From QHWT01 sp963755695 (GTDB lineage: Bacteria; Acidobacteriota; Vicinamibacteria; Vicinamibacterales; 2-12-FULL-66-21): a DNA stretch of 64,000 nucleotides. Position 1 is the first letter of the stretch, and every line of letters begins with the position of its first letter. Below are positions 1-9,874 of the stretch, one piece after another. The DNA lies in NCBI GenBank assembly GCA_963755695.1, contig CAVWLB010000008.1:1364001-1428000 (forward strand), written 5' to 3'. The notes under the pieces were generated by a model. The model was not told where the DNA came from. It was given only the letters and a program-made list of their open reading frames with translations, and made no database searches. A program made the position numbers and the translations under genes.

Positions 1-534
1 TGCGTCCCGGGCGCGAACTGCACGTCGGTGTAGGGCAGCATCGCAACCAGCTGTTCCCAGGTCGTCGGCTCGAACGGGTGCCACGGCTTGTCGCCGCCCC
101 ACGGCCAGGTCGACGCGCGGAAGCCGGCGCTGTGCGACATGAGGTGGCGGATCTTGAATGTCGGACATGTCGCCGAACGGATCGTGCGCGGCACGCAAGC
201 TCCGGCACGTACTTGACGACCGGATCGTCGAGCGACAGCAGCCCGCGATCGCGCAGCTGCATGATCGCGATGCCGGTGAAAGTCTTGGTGATCGATGCCC
301 AGTGATAGATGGTTTCGTCGTCGACCGGAACCTTGCGATCGAGGTCCTGAAATCCCTCGGTTCTGCCGGGCAACGAATGCGCCCGTCGCGAACCAGCATC
401 AGGCTGCTGCCGACAATCCCGGCCCGATCCAACTGCTGTCGATAGCCATCGGCCACGGCTGGCCAGCCAGGCGGAGATTGGGAGGAACCACCAAGGATTG
501 CCGCACAGATCATGAGCACCAAGCTCGAGCGCAT
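1..534 (-). pseudogene. Serine hydrolase (beta-lactamase/PBP family), N-terminal part, frame broken
   Basis: Read leftward from an ATG at 534, the protein begins with a signal-like stretch (MRSSLVLMICAAILGG), then SSLMLVRDGRI. In another frame comes DDETIYHWASITKTFTG, where SITK is the SxxK nucleophile motif of class C beta-lactamase-like hydrolases, and in a further frame KIRHLMSHSAGF, also typical of that family. Shifts are needed near 375, near 195 and near 165. The Tyr-x-Asn and HxG motifs would lie beyond the left edge. A periplasmic or secreted peptidase or esterase is the likely role; the substrate cannot be inferred. A second, intact member of the family lies at 3999-5654. The family call is firm, the exact frame is not. 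Confidence 0.72.
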
Positions 535-567
535 CGGCTCAATGCTACAACGCTTATGATGAGATTC

Positions 568-1503
568 ATGGCGGAGCCTATCGATCCTCGCGTGACCATC
601 GGCCACGTGCACCTCAAGGTCGCGGATCTCGAACGCGCTGTGGCGTTCTACTCCGGGGTCCTTGGTTTCGAGGTCACCACCCGGATGGGAAGTTCGGCAG
701 CCTTCCTGAGTGCCGGCGGCTATCACCATCACATAGGCCTGAACACCTGGGAGAGCCACAACGGTTCGCCGCCAGCACGGAATGCGACCGGTCTCTATCA
801 TGTCGCGATCCGCTACCCGGACCGTGCGGCACTTGGCGCCGCGCTGCGACGCCTGGCCGACGCGCGCGTTCCGCTCGACGGGGCGGCGGATCACGGCGTC
901 AGCGAAGCGCTGTATTTACACGATCCGGACGGCAATGGCATCGAACTGTACTGGGACCGACCGCGCGAGCAATGGCCGCGGGCATCCGATGGCACCCTGC
1001 GGATGGGGACCGATCCCCTCGACGTCAAGGCGCTCCTCGCCGAAGCAAGGCAGGGTGCGGGTGCGGCCGAGACGCGCGGACCGTCCGTCGCCCCGGCGGA
1101 CGCGGCGGCCTTGTCGGGCGCGACGCGCGATCGCCTTGCCCAGTTGCGGACGCGTCTCCTGGCGCTCCACAAGAGCCTGCTCGACGATGCCCGAGTCGCG
1201 TATGAAATGGATCGAGGCAGCGTCAGCTCGAAGGGGCACCTGCTGCAGCTGGTGATCAACGATCCCTTGTTTGCCTGGCTGCATCAGATCTCGGAGATGA
1301 TCGTCAGAATCGACGAAGCGACGGCCGCCGACGCGGCCGCGACCGAATCGGACGCACGCGCCATCTTCGACCAGGTCGACAAGTTGCTGTTGCCATCCGA
1401 GAGCGGTGATGTGTTCGCCAGGAGGTACTACGAGGCATTGCAGCGTCAGCCAGCGGTCGTGTTGGCGCATGGCGCAGTCAAGAAAGTACTGAAACAGCCC
1501 TGA
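568..1503 (+). CDS. VOC-family (glyoxalase/extradiol dioxygenase-like) protein with extra C-terminal domain
   Basis: The 311-residue product starts MAEPIDPRVTIGHVHLKV. Residues 1-140 form a vicinal-oxygen-chelate module with the three usual metal ligands: His in GHVHLKV, His in GLYHVAIRY and Glu in GNGIELYW. It resembles catechol-2,3-dioxygenase-like proteins. A linker of about 30 residues leads to a helical domain (about 190-311, LAQLRTRLLALHKSLLDD to the end) that I do not recognise as part of VOC enzymes; its NDPLFAWL motif recalls small standalone proteins of unknown function. In-frame ATGs at 556 and 559 are alternative starts. The substrate is unknown. The enzyme may be a metal-dependent lyase, isomerase or dioxygenase. 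Confidence 0.85.
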   Translation: MAEPIDPRVTIGHVHLKVADLERAVAFYSGVLGFEVTTRMGSSAAFLSAGGYHHHIGLNTWESHNGSPPARNATGLYHVAIRYPDRAALGAALRRLADARVPLDGAADHGVSEALYLHDPDGNGIELYWDRPREQWPRASDGTLRMGTDPLDVKALLAEARQGAGAAETRGPSVAPADAAALSGATRDRLAQLRTRLLALHKSLLDDARVAYEMDRGSVSSKGHLLQLVINDPLFAWLHQISEMIVRIDEATAADAAATESDARAIFDQVDKLLLPSESGDVFARRYYEALQRQPAVVLAHGAVKKVLKQP

Positions 1504-1574
1504 AGAGCCCTCACTGGTCAATAGAGCGGCTGGCACGAGCCCTGCTACTCTGCACCCGGTCGTAATGCAGGCAG

Positions 1575-1594
1575 CTGTAGGGCTGCCCTACGAC
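1575..1594. repeat. Palindromic TAGGGC/GCCCTA intergenic element
   Basis: CTGTAGGGCTGCCCTACGAC contains the inverted repeat TAGGGC-t-GCCCTA just before the metallopeptidase start. The GCCCTAC/GTAGGGC wording recurs at 5732-5757 and in 15366-15420, so this is probably a short copy of a dispersed REP-like family. The function is unknown. Confidence 0.5.
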
Positions 1595-1607
1595 GGAGGG
1601 CAAGCAC

Positions 1608-2479
1608 ATGCGCTGGAGCTCAAGTGGACGCGACAACATCGACGACATGCGCGGGGCCTCGGGCGGCGGCGGATTCCGCGCGGTCCCTCTCGGCATCGGC
1701 GGCTTCATCGTCGTAGCCTTGCTCAGCATGTATACGGGCATCGACTTTTTTTCGTTGCTCGGCGGCGGTCAGGCTAATGCTCCATCATCGAGCGTCGGCA
1801 CGTCCGGGTCGGTAAACTCCTCACCGACCGAAGAGAAACTCGTCGACTTCGTCAATGCCGTTGCCGAAGACGTGCAGGACACCTGGGAGAATGTGCTTGG
1901 CGGAAGGTACGAACGCACGCGCGTGGTGCTGTTCCGCGATCAGATCCAATCGACCTGCGGCTTCGCGCAATCCGCAACTGGTCCCTTCTACTGCCCCGGC
2001 GATCACAAGGTCTATCTCGATCTCGGTTTCTTCGATGAGCTGCAGCGCCGGTTCGGCGCTCCCGGAGATTTCGCACAGGCCTACGTGCTGGCACACGAAT
2101 TCGGCCACCACATCCAGGCGCTGACCGGGACGGAGTCACAGATGCGCCAGGCGCAGCGCGCGGATCCGTGCAGCGTCGAATGCGCTGTCGGTCCGACTCG
2201 AGCTTCAGGCCGATTGCTATGCCGGCGTCTGGGGGCATTCAGCCGCGCAGCAGGGCCGGGCGGCCCAGGGCAAGGTGGAGCTCGAACCCGGCGACGTCGA
2301 GGAAGGGCTGCGTGCCGCAGCGGCAATCGGCGACGATCGCCTGCAGAAGCTGGCGACTGGCCGCGTGATGCCTGAACGAGTTCACGCACGGATCGTCCGA
2401 GCAGCGCGTCACCTGGTTCAAGCGCGGCCTCGACAGCGGCGACCCGCGCGCGTGCGATACCTTCTCGACGACGCGCTGA
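1608..2479 (+). pseudogene. Neutral zinc metallopeptidase (YpfJ family, PF04228-like), frame broken
   Basis: The start MRWSSSGRDNIDDMRG is the hallmark N terminus of this family. A single membrane helix follows (about residues 29-48) and then the gluzincin motif HEFGHH near residue 163. After a shift near 2180 the protein continues LSVRLELQADCYAGVWG, where the ELQADC segment carries the downstream ligand. After a second shift near 2375 it ends EFTHGSSEQRVTWFKRGLDS...CDTFSTTR with TGA at 2477-2479, the usual family ending. Total length matches the family (about 290 residues). It is a predicted inner-membrane-anchored peptidase whose substrate is not established. The retained ends argue for sequencing indels rather than decay. 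Confidence 0.85.
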
Positions 2480-2568
2480 TACAATCGCTGGTATTCAGCC
2501 GGCGCCAACTCCCTCACCGTCTGCGACGGCAGCCGCCGAAGTCCCCGCAAACGCGGCGCCGCCCGCGG

Positions 2569-3968
2569 ATGCGGGACCAGTCCGCTCCAAATTCGATCGA
2601 TCGATAGTCGAAGGACCGATCCCTCGCGCGGTCTGGCGCCTGGCCTGGCCGACGGTCGTGCAGAACATGATCGGCGGGCTGCAGGGCATCGTCGATCATG
2701 TGATGGTCGGCCATTACGTCGGTTTCACCGGCAACGCGGCGATCGGCGTGGGCTGGCAGATCTTCCTCGTCGTCGTCGTGTTCATCAGCTCGCTCTTCAC
2801 CGGCATGGGCGTGCTGGTTGCGCGCTTCGCCGGCGCCAACGATCACGAAAGGGTCAATCGCGTCGTCTACCAGGCGTTCCTGACGGCGGTCGTGCTCGCG
2901 CTTTTCGTGCTGGCGCCCGCTCGGCTACGTGCTCTCGCCAACACTCCTGCAGTTGGTTCATGCATCGCCGGAGGTGCGCGCGGCCGCGCTGCCGTACCTG
3001 CGGACGATGTTCGTGTGCATCATCGGCCAGCTGCTCTACTTCATGCTGGCCGGCGCGCTCAGGTCTGCCGGGGATTCGCGCACGCCGCTGCGGATCGGGT
3101 TGTGGATCGTCGGCCTGAACATCGCGCTGAACATGATTCTGATTCGCGGGTTCGGTCCGATTCCCGCGTTCGGTGCACAAGGCGCGGCGCTCGGCACCTC
3201 CATCGCTTCGACCCTGGCATCCGCCGCCGGCATCTGGCTGATGATGACCGGCCGCGTCGTCGTTCGCTTTTCGCGGGCGATGCCGCTGAAGCCAGACTGG
3301 GCGATCATCCGATCGCTCTTCCGATTCGGGCTGCCAGCCGGCGTGCAGGGGGTGGCGATGAACATCGCCGGCGTTCTGCTGCTGCGATTCATCGGGTCGC
3401 TCGAATACAGCGCCGAAGCGCAGGCGGCGTATGCCGTCTGCTACACGGAACTGTTCTCGTTCATTACCTGGACGTCGGTGGGACTGATGGGCGCGGCGGC
3501 GGCGATTGCCGGGCAGAACCTGGGAGCCGGGCGGCCGGATCGCAGCGTCAAGGCGGTGCGGATTGCCGCGCGGCTATCGGACTGATGATTGCCGGCAGCA
3601 TCGGCATCATCTTTCTCGTCGCCTCGGATCAGTTGCTGCGGTTCTTCGGCCTCAACGATCCCATGGTCGTGGTGATCGGCCGCCAGCTGCTGCGGTATCT
3701 CAGCGTGTCCGGCCTCTTCATCACCGTCGCACTGACCTATACGGGCGGCTTGCAGGGCACCGGCGACACCCGTAGCCCGCTCTTGATCACGCTGGTATCA
3801 CAGATTGCCATTCCCATCGGCATCTGCACCTACTTCCAGGCGACCGGAGATCTCGAAGCGCATTGGATCTGGCTGGCGATCCTGCTGGGGCACTTCGCCC
3901 GCGGCGCACTGTCCGCCTTGCGCTTCCATCAAGAACGCTGGCGAGCCATCGAAGTCAGGGTGTCGTGA
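2569..3968 (+). pseudogene. MATE-family multidrug/cation exporter, frame broken
   Basis: The product has about twelve membrane helices. Typical MATE stretches are RLAWPTVVQNMIGGLQGIVD, the repeat-1 segment LAGALRSAGDSRTPL and the matching repeat-2 segment LTYTGGLQGTGDTRSPL, which reveal the internal twofold duplication of the family. Shifts are needed near 2920 and 3580. The N terminus is uncertain: the frame entering helix 1 has no ATG, GTG or TTG before 2658, which would cut off the conserved start. The best model starts at ATG 2569 and assumes an indel in the short TCGATCGATCGA tract near 2600. The expected activity is Na+ or H+ antiport of drugs. The gene follows the metallopeptidase by about 90 bp. 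Confidence 0.85.
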
Positions 3969-3998
3969 CGACAGCAAACGCTCATCCCGGATCGCCGA

Positions 3999-5654
3999 TC
4001 AGGGGTGAGGGGTTCGTGATGCCACGGGTCGGAACAGCAGATCCTGGAAGTCGTAACTGAAGTCGGTGTCGGGCGAGACTGCGCGCATCAGCACGCGGTC
4101 GATCGTCCCGTCCGGGTTCAGCGAGAAGGTGACGAACGCGTCGGCGCGGAGTTCGCGATCCTTCCAGCGCGCGACGAACGTGTCGTGCTGCCAGTGCTCG
4201 AGGGTGCCGGCGAGCAAAGGCGTCTTCTCGAACTGAATCGCCAACCCGTTCCCAACCGAGGAGATGGTCACGTCGCCATACCAGGCGTCCCGATAGGTTC
4301 CCGCGTACTTCGCCAGCGGCAGCGACGGCTTCGTCGCCGCATCGCGTGCGCTCGCTGCCTGCTCGTTCGCGTTCGTGGTGGACTGCGCGGCACGCCGCAC
4401 GATCGTTTGGTACGCCGCGATCCAATCGCTGTCCGGCGCCTGCAGGTAGGCATCGAGCACGTGATTGACGATCGAGTCGAACGCGGCGGCGGATTCCTGG
4501 TTGGTCAGCACGGAGACTCCCAGCTTCAGTTCCGGCAGCATCGCGACCTTCGACAGATAGCCAGGCAGCCCGCCGGTGTGGCTCACGAGCTTCTTCCCGC
4601 GGTAGTCGAGAACGCCGAAGCCGAGGCCATAGCCATAGAAGTTGGGACGGATCGGCTCGAGCTCCGCGGGAACTTGTCTGAGCGGCATCGGCGTGACAAT
4701 CGTCATGAGCTCCCGCGAGGTGTCGGATGAAAAGAGTCGCGAGCCGTCCGGAAGCTTTCCTTCAGCGAGCTGTACCAGCAGCCACCTTGCCATGTCGTCC
4801 GCGCACGAGTTGATGCCGCCCGCCGGGTTCGTGTTGTCGCTGTCGAATGGCGCGATCGGACGGACGCGGCCATCGACTTGCGCATGCGGCACGGCGACGT
4901 TGCCTCCTGCTCTGGCTGCTGAATGACGCACGTTGCTCGAGCGCATGCCGACCGTGGTGAGAATCCGTGAGGACATGAAGTCTTCCCACGACTGGCCGCT
5001 CGCCGCTTCGATGACCTCGCCAGCCAGCAGATACAGCAGGTTGTCGTAGGCGTACGCGCTTCGAAAGCTGGTCGCGAGTGGAATGAATCGGAGCCGTCGC
5101 GCGATCTCGTGGCGATCGTAGGTCGAGGCCGGCCACCACAGCAGATCGCCGGCACCGAGCCCGAGGCCGCTGCGATGGACCAGCAGATCGCGCACCGTCA
5201 TCTCACGCGTGACGTACGGGTCGCTCATCTGGAACCACGGCAGGTAATCGATCACGCGTCCGTCCCAGCGGATCTTTCCCTCCTCGACCAGGATGCCCAG
5301 CGCCGTCGCGGTGAACGCCTTGGTGTTCGAGGCGATTCCGAACAACGTCTGCCCGTCGACCACCGCCTGCTCGCCAAGCTTCTTCACACCGTAGCCCTTC
5401 GCGAGAACCACCTGGCCGTCCTTGACGATCGTCAAGGCGAGACCCGGCACCTCGAATGTCTTCATGGCTCGCCCGACCCAGGCGTCGATCCCGGCCAGCC
5501 GCTGATGTGTAGCCTGTCGTCCTGAGTCCGACGAGGGCGGGGCCTGCTGTGTAAGGGGACGGCTGGCACTTGGCGCCAAGGGGGATGCCGACGACACACC
5601 GACCGTCAGGGCGCTGACACAAATGAGCAGGTTCAAACCCTTCACGTTCATCAT
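3999..5654 (-). CDS. Serine hydrolase (beta-lactamase family) with C-terminal DUF3471-like domain
   Basis: This intact 551-residue protein has a signal peptide (MMNVKGLNLLICVSALTVGVSSA) followed by a class C beta-lactamase/D-aminopeptidase-like domain. The SxxK motif is SNTK in FGIASNTKAFTA, the Tyr-x-Asn motif is YDN in SAYAYDNLLYLLAGE, and the third motif is HTGG in LVSHTGGLPGY. After about residue 400 a separate small beta domain (LAKYAGTYRDAWYGDVTI) matches the lipocalin-like extension often fused to these hydrolases. The start was set at ATG 5654 because the upstream frame is unlike coding sequence; 5651 is an immediate alternative. A periplasmic peptidase or esterase role is likely. It runs convergent to the MATE gene. 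Confidence 0.9.
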   Translation of the reverse strand: MMNVKGLNLLICVSALTVGVSSASPLAPSASRPLTQQAPPSSDSGRQATHQRLAGIDAWVGRAMKTFEVPGLALTIVKDGQVVLAKGYGVKKLGEQAVVDGQTLFGIASNTKAFTATALGILVEEGKIRWDGRVIDYLPWFQMSDPYVTREMTVRDLLVHRSGLGLGAGDLLWWPASTYDRHEIARRLRFIPLATSFRSAYAYDNLLYLLAGEVIEAASGQSWEDFMSSRILTTVGMRSSNVRHSAARAGGNVAVPHAQVDGRVRPIAPFDSDNTNPAGGINSCADDMARWLLVQLAEGKLPDGSRLFSSDTSRELMTIVTPMPLRQVPAELEPIRPNFYGYGLGFGVLDYRGKKLVSHTGGLPGYLSKVAMLPELKLGVSVLTNQESAAAFDSIVNHVLDAYLQAPDSDWIAAYQTIVRRAAQSTTNANEQAASARDAATKPSLPLAKYAGTYRDAWYGDVTISSVGNGLAIQFEKTPLLAGTLEHWQHDTFVARWKDRELRADAFVTFSLNPDGTIDRVLMRAVSPDTDFSYDFQDLLFRPVASRTPHP

Positions 5655-5731
5655 TGGCGTATCGTAGCTCAGGTGGCGCCGGTCCCCTTTCCACATGTAC
5701 GGCGTCGCTTCAGAGGCGCCGCTCTCGCTTT

Positions 5732-5757
5732 GGCCAGGTCTGACGACCCGCCCTACA
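5732..5757. repeat. REP-like intergenic element (AGGTCTG...GCCCTACA)
   Basis: The stretch reads GGCCAGGTCTGACGACCC followed by GCCCTACA. Both halves recur in the same relative wording in the 15366-15420 element. It lies between the divergent serine hydrolase and AsmA-like genes. Confidence 0.5.
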
Positions 5758-5815
5758 TCGCAACCACGCGCGGGTACCCGTTTCAGCACGCGAGTTGCAG
5801 AAGCCCATCGGCGAG

Positions 5816-7357
5816 ATGAAGTTTGTACGCTGGTCGGTCGGGATTGCCGGAGGGCTGCTGGTGGCGCTCTGGATTTTCGTAGCTGTCGGCTCGCGAACCC
5901 CGGTCCTTCGCGAGGCCCTGGTCGACGCAATCCGCAGCCAGCTCGACGCTGACGTGGAGTTGCAGAGTTTCAAGGTCGACACGTTTCCGCTCGTCAGGGT
6001 TACGGGAAGCGGTCTCAAGCTTCGGCTGCGTGGGCAGGCGGAGACGCGACCGTTGATCGAAGTCGCCAGTTTCGAGGTGCAGAGCGGCATCTGGGGACTG
6101 CTGCAGCGGCCGCGGCGTTTCCGATCGGTCACGCTCGACGGCTTGAAGATCTCGATCCCTCCACGATCCGCGCACGATCGCGAATCGGGCAAGGCCGCGG
6201 CCACTGAAATTCAGGAAGGGCCGGTCGTCATCGACCAAGTGGTCGCGCATGATGCCGAACTGCTGCTGATCCCGAGGCGCGCCGACAAGGAACCGAAGCG
6301 TTTCGACATCCACGATCTGCGTCTCGAGTCCGTCGGCTTCAAACGTTCGATGCCGTTCAAGGCGACGCTCACGAATCCCGTGCCGAAAGGGCTGATCGAC
6401 ACGAGCGGGTCGTTTGGCCCATGGCGCGCGGTCGAGCCGGGAGACACGCCGCTGAGGGGCCGGTACACGTTCAAGGATGCCGATCTCGATACGATCAAAG
6501 GCATCGCGGGCACGCTTTCGTCAGAAGGGGAGTTCTCGGGCAAGCTCGCCGAAATCGACGTCCGCGGGAAGACGTCGACCCCCAACTTCAGTGTCGACGT
6601 AGGCGGACGCGCCGTTCCGCTCGATACGCAGTTTCATGCGGTCGTCGACGGGACCGACGGCGATACGTATCTCAAGCAGGTCGACGCCAAATTTCTCGAT
6701 ACCAGCCTGACCGCAAGCGGCGCGATCACCGGTCAGCGCGGCGTCAAAGGGCGGACGATCAAGCTCGACGTGCACCTGCAAGACGGAAAGATCGATGACG
6801 TGCTGCGGCTGGCGGTGAAGTCCTCGAGCCCGGTGATGAGCGGCACGCTCGCGCTCGACACGGCGCTGCTGATTCCTCCCGGTCCCGACAAGGTGGCCGA
6901 TCGCCTGGAGCTCGATGGCCGCTTCGCGATCGAAGAGGCCCGGTTCACCAACCCGGCCGTCCATGCGAAGTTGGTCACGCTCAGCCGCCGAAGTCAGGGC
7001 AAGGACGACGACGACCCGTCGGGCCGGGTGCTGTCGAACATGCGCGGCGATTTTTCGTTGAAAGACGGCGTGGTCAGATTCAAGAAGCTGACGTTCGAGG
7101 TGCCGGGCGCCGCGGTGAAGCTCGCCGGCCATTACGGCCTTCGGTCGGAGCAGCTCAATTTCGCTGGCACCCTTTCGATGCAGGCGACGATTTCCCAGGC
7201 GGCCGGCGGCGGCGTCAAAGGTACGCTGCTCAAAGCCATCGATCCGCTGTTCAAGAAGAACGGCCACGGCGCAGTCATCCCGATCACCATCCATGGCTCG
7301 CGCGAGAAACCGGAGTTCGGGCTGGACGTGAAGAAGAGCCTGGGCATTGGATCTTGA
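5816..7357 (+). CDS. AsmA-like envelope protein
   Basis: The 513-residue protein has one N-terminal membrane helix (WSVGIAGGLLVALWIFVAVG) and then long beta-rich repeats such as VRVTGSGLKLRL, SVTLDGLKISIPP and KLAGHYGLRSEQLNFAG, the pattern of the AsmA/TamB-related superfamily. It ends with a basic, glycine-rich stretch. Such proteins sit in the inner membrane, extend into the periplasm and are linked to phospholipid or outer-membrane biogenesis. ATG 5816 follows GCGAG and begins MKFVRW; a TTG at 5795 is an in-frame alternative. No partner gene is adjacent. The superfamily call is good, the specific role is open. Confidence 0.8.
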   Translation: MKFVRWSVGIAGGLLVALWIFVAVGSRTPVLREALVDAIRSQLDADVELQSFKVDTFPLVRVTGSGLKLRLRGQAETRPLIEVASFEVQSGIWGLLQRPRRFRSVTLDGLKISIPPRSAHDRESGKAAATEIQEGPVVIDQVVAHDAELLLIPRRADKEPKRFDIHDLRLESVGFKRSMPFKATLTNPVPKGLIDTSGSFGPWRAVEPGDTPLRGRYTFKDADLDTIKGIAGTLSSEGEFSGKLAEIDVRGKTSTPNFSVDVGGRAVPLDTQFHAVVDGTDGDTYLKQVDAKFLDTSLTASGAITGQRGVKGRTIKLDVHLQDGKIDDVLRLAVKSSSPVMSGTLALDTALLIPPGPDKVADRLELDGRFAIEEARFTNPAVHAKLVTLSRRSQGKDDDDPSGRVLSNMRGDFSLKDGVVRFKKLTFEVPGAAVKLAGHYGLRSEQLNFAGTLSMQATISQAAGGGVKGTLLKAIDPLFKKNGHGAVIPITIHGSREKPEFGLDVKKSLGIGS

Positions 7358-7358
7358 A

Positions 7359-7397
7359 ATTTGGTGATTTGGTGATTTGGTGATTTGGTGATTGAGT
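7359..7397. repeat. Tandem octamer repeat (ATTTGGTG x4)
   Basis: Four perfect copies of ATTTGGTG lie at 7359-7390, followed by a decayed fifth copy (ATTGAGTG), directly after the AsmA-like stop codon at 7355-7357. The AT-rich composition contrasts sharply with the surrounding DNA. It belongs to the class of intergenic word repeats discussed in the findings. Confidence 0.9.
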
Positions 7398-7453
7398 GAA
7401 GTGGTTGTCACGGATACGACCGTGGCGGGTTGCCAGCTCGACGAATTCAACCC

Positions 7454-7864
7454 ATGACTGAATCGATGGCAGATTTTCCAGTTCAGAAAACCGATGAAGA
7501 GTGGCGCAAGCTGCTGACGCCGGAGCAGTATCAGGTGCTGCGGCACCACGCGACCGAGCGTCCGGGAAGTTGCGCACTGAACACCGAAAAGCGCGCCGGG
7601 ACGTTCTATTGCGCCGGCTGCGGGCAGGAGCTGTTCACCAACGACACGAAGTTCAATTCCGGCACTGGTTGGCCCAGCTTCTTTGCCCCGAAGCCAGGAT
7701 CCATTGGCACGACAACCGATCGCGGCTACGGCATGGCGCGCACGGAAGTCCATTGCGCGCAGTGCGGCGGGCATCTTGGTCACGTCTTTCCGGACGGGCC
7801 GCCGCCAACCGGTCAGCGGTACTGCATCAATGGCGTGGCGTTGAATTTCGTCCCGAAGGAGTAA
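7454..7864 (+). CDS. msrB: Peptide-methionine (R)-S-oxide reductase MsrB
   Basis: This is a complete 136-residue MsrB. Zinc-binding Cys pairs are at 53/56 (FYCAGCG) and 101/104 (HCAQCGGHLGH), and the catalytic Cys is 124 in RYCINGVAL. The conserved FNSGTGWPSFF segment lies at 67-77. It reduces the R epimer of methionine sulfoxide in proteins using thioredoxin. No signal peptide is visible, so it should be cytoplasmic. ATG 7454 is preferred; ATG 7466 (MADFPVQKTDEEW) is also plausible. The matching MsrA lies about 9 kb away at 16615-17291 and a thioredoxin at 28362. Confidence 0.95.
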   Translation: MTESMADFPVQKTDEEWRKLLTPEQYQVLRHHATERPGSCALNTEKRAGTFYCAGCGQELFTNDTKFNSGTGWPSFFAPKPGSIGTTTDRGYGMARTEVHCAQCGGHLGHVFPDGPPPTGQRYCINGVALNFVPKE

Positions 7865-7887
7865 CTTCCTCAGTCGGTCTCGTCGTT

Positions 7888-9870
7888 ATGGATGAATCCG
7901 GGAGACCCTCGCGCCTGAGGAGTATGACGCCCGGCGCGATCGTCGGCGCCGCTCTGGCTGCGTGTGCGTTCGACGTGGGGTTCGTGACTGGCAGTAGTGC
8001 GTTCTGGGCTCGACCTAAGAACGATTTCAACGCTTACCTGGTCGCCTGGCAGTACTTCCTGCACGACCGCTGGAGGATTCCGCTCTTCGATCTGCCCAAT
8101 ATGGGCTATCCCGAGGGTGGCAGCGTGCTCTTCAACGATGCGCTGCCGATCGGGGTCCTGCCGTCGAAGATTCTTCATTCGCTGTTTGGAATCAGCATTA
8201 ATCCGTACGGGATCTGGCTGTTTCTCTGTTGGGTCCTGCTCGGGGCCTTCGCGTCAAGAGCGATCGTCGCCTGCGGCGTTCGTGTGCGCTGGGCGGTCCT
8301 GGCCGGGTCCTTCCTCACCATTACCAAGGCGCTCTTCATGTGGCGGCTAGGTCACGTCGCCATTTCCGCTCACTTTCTGTCATCTGGGCGCTCGCGCTCT
8401 ATGTCGAAAACACTCGGGATGCGCGATTTACGTTCCCCGAGCATTTGCTCCTGTCGGCGATAACGATCCTGACAAACGCGTACCTCGTCGGGATGGTCGG
8501 AGTGATCCAAGCAGCCACGGTTCTCACTCTGGTCGTGCGAAAGCAGTTCCGTCGTCGCGACTGGCTATAAGCCACGTCGATCGTTGTGGGTCTCACCGCA
8601 GTCGCGCTGATCGAGGGCTACGGCGCCTTGTTTCACAAAGGGCTCCAGTCCATGCGGGCGGGAGGATTCGGTCATTTCTCATGGAATGTCCCGACGCTGA
8701 TTGTGCCGATCCGGGGGCTTCTGGGGGCCAAGCCTGATCGTAAGGGATGCAACCGGCGGTCAGTATGAGGGCGACGGCTATCTGGGAGCAGGCGTGGTCA
8801 TCCTCGCCGTGCGCCCTGTTGTTCGCGCATCCGTTGAAAGTCCTGCGGGCACTCGGTGAGCACTGGGTCTTGACTGCGGCGATCGTCGGGTGCATGCTGT
8901 TTGCTGCCTCCGATCACATCTACTTCGGATCGCGCCTCGTTCTGGAAGGTACCCCTGCCGGAGGCGGCGCTCGATGCCGCGGCATTCTTCAGGGCCAGCG
9001 CAAGGTTCATATGGCCGGCTGCCTACGCGATTTCGATCTTCGCGTCTCGTTGGGAGTGTCCTCTGGCTGAAGGAGTCCAATGCCCTGATAGTCATGTTGT
9101 TGGCGGTGACCTGCAAGGCGCGGAAGACCCGGCTGGCGATTCCCACCGTGACGGCGCTAACGAAGACCGGCGCCAGGCTGATCTCGTTGACGGCGATCAG
9201 ATGGTGGCCTGGCTGACGGCTCACGACGGCTGTTCCAGTATCCGTCGTATTCATGTGCGGCTCGCTGGTGCCCAATAGCACGTGGGGTGGCCCAGAGGCC
9301 AATCGCGAGCTCAGGATTCAGTTGATCGCCGCGAGGCTCGGGCGACCGTCCAACAGTGTCTACACCTCGCGTCAACTGAAGAATTGCGGAGCCGAACTGC
9401 AGTGGGCGCAGAATCCATCGATCAAGTCCGGTGTCCTCTACCTCGTGAATCACGCCCCAGAACGTATGACTCCGGCATTATGGGCACTGGTCAGATCCTC
9501 GATGTGTCTTGACGTTGGCTACGCCTACGTGTGTTCGTATCAGCCGCTTCCGATCCTGAGCGAGCAGACGCCCGAGCCCATGCTCTCCCTGCACCCCGCC
9601 ATCAGTGACGTGTGTCAGGGTTCCCCCCCGCCAAAGGTAACAGCGGTCTGGCATGGGTCTCACGGGCGCCCGGTCGATGTCCGTATTGGCAGCCCCGATG
9701 GCCGAGTCGCCGCCACCGGCGTCTCTGGTTCGGTGACGATCTCAGTGCCGGTCGGAACGAACGTGTATCTCGTCCCACACGGACAATCGGAGGCGGTAGA
9801 CGTAGAAACCGCTTACGGCAGCGCGAGACACTGCGGGCGCGACGCTCCGGCTGTTGGCGTGGTGCAATGA
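7888..9870 (+). pseudogene. DUF6311-like polytopic membrane protein, frame heavily broken
   Basis: The N-terminal third is intact and matches DUF6311: NDFNAYLVAWQYFLHDRWRI, then DLPNMGYPEGGSVLFNDALP, followed by several helices. After about 8385 the reading continues in other frames (WALALYVENTRDARF...FPEHLLLSAITILTNAYLVG; LGEHWVLTAAIVGCMLFAASD; YEGDGYLGAGVVILA), with shifts near 8385, 8570, 8740 and 8945 at least. A long open stretch from about 9253 to 9870 (ending DAPAVGVVQ) may be the soluble C-terminal domain of the same protein. DUF6311 proteins resemble membrane glycosyltransferases but have no proven activity. The family call rests on the N terminus, and the 3' assignment is less sure. 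Confidence 0.65.
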
Positions 9871-9874
9871 GAGG

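Noticed and set aside
2477..2485. Extended -10 box TGATACAAT before the MATE gene
   Set aside because: The hexamer is good, but there is no acceptable -35 and it overlaps the metallopeptidase stop codon; not strong enough to list.
9253..9870. Independent gene MCGSLVPNS...
   Set aside because: It has no start signal and follows the broken DUF6311-like frame with the right orientation; treated as that protein's C-terminal part, though not proven.
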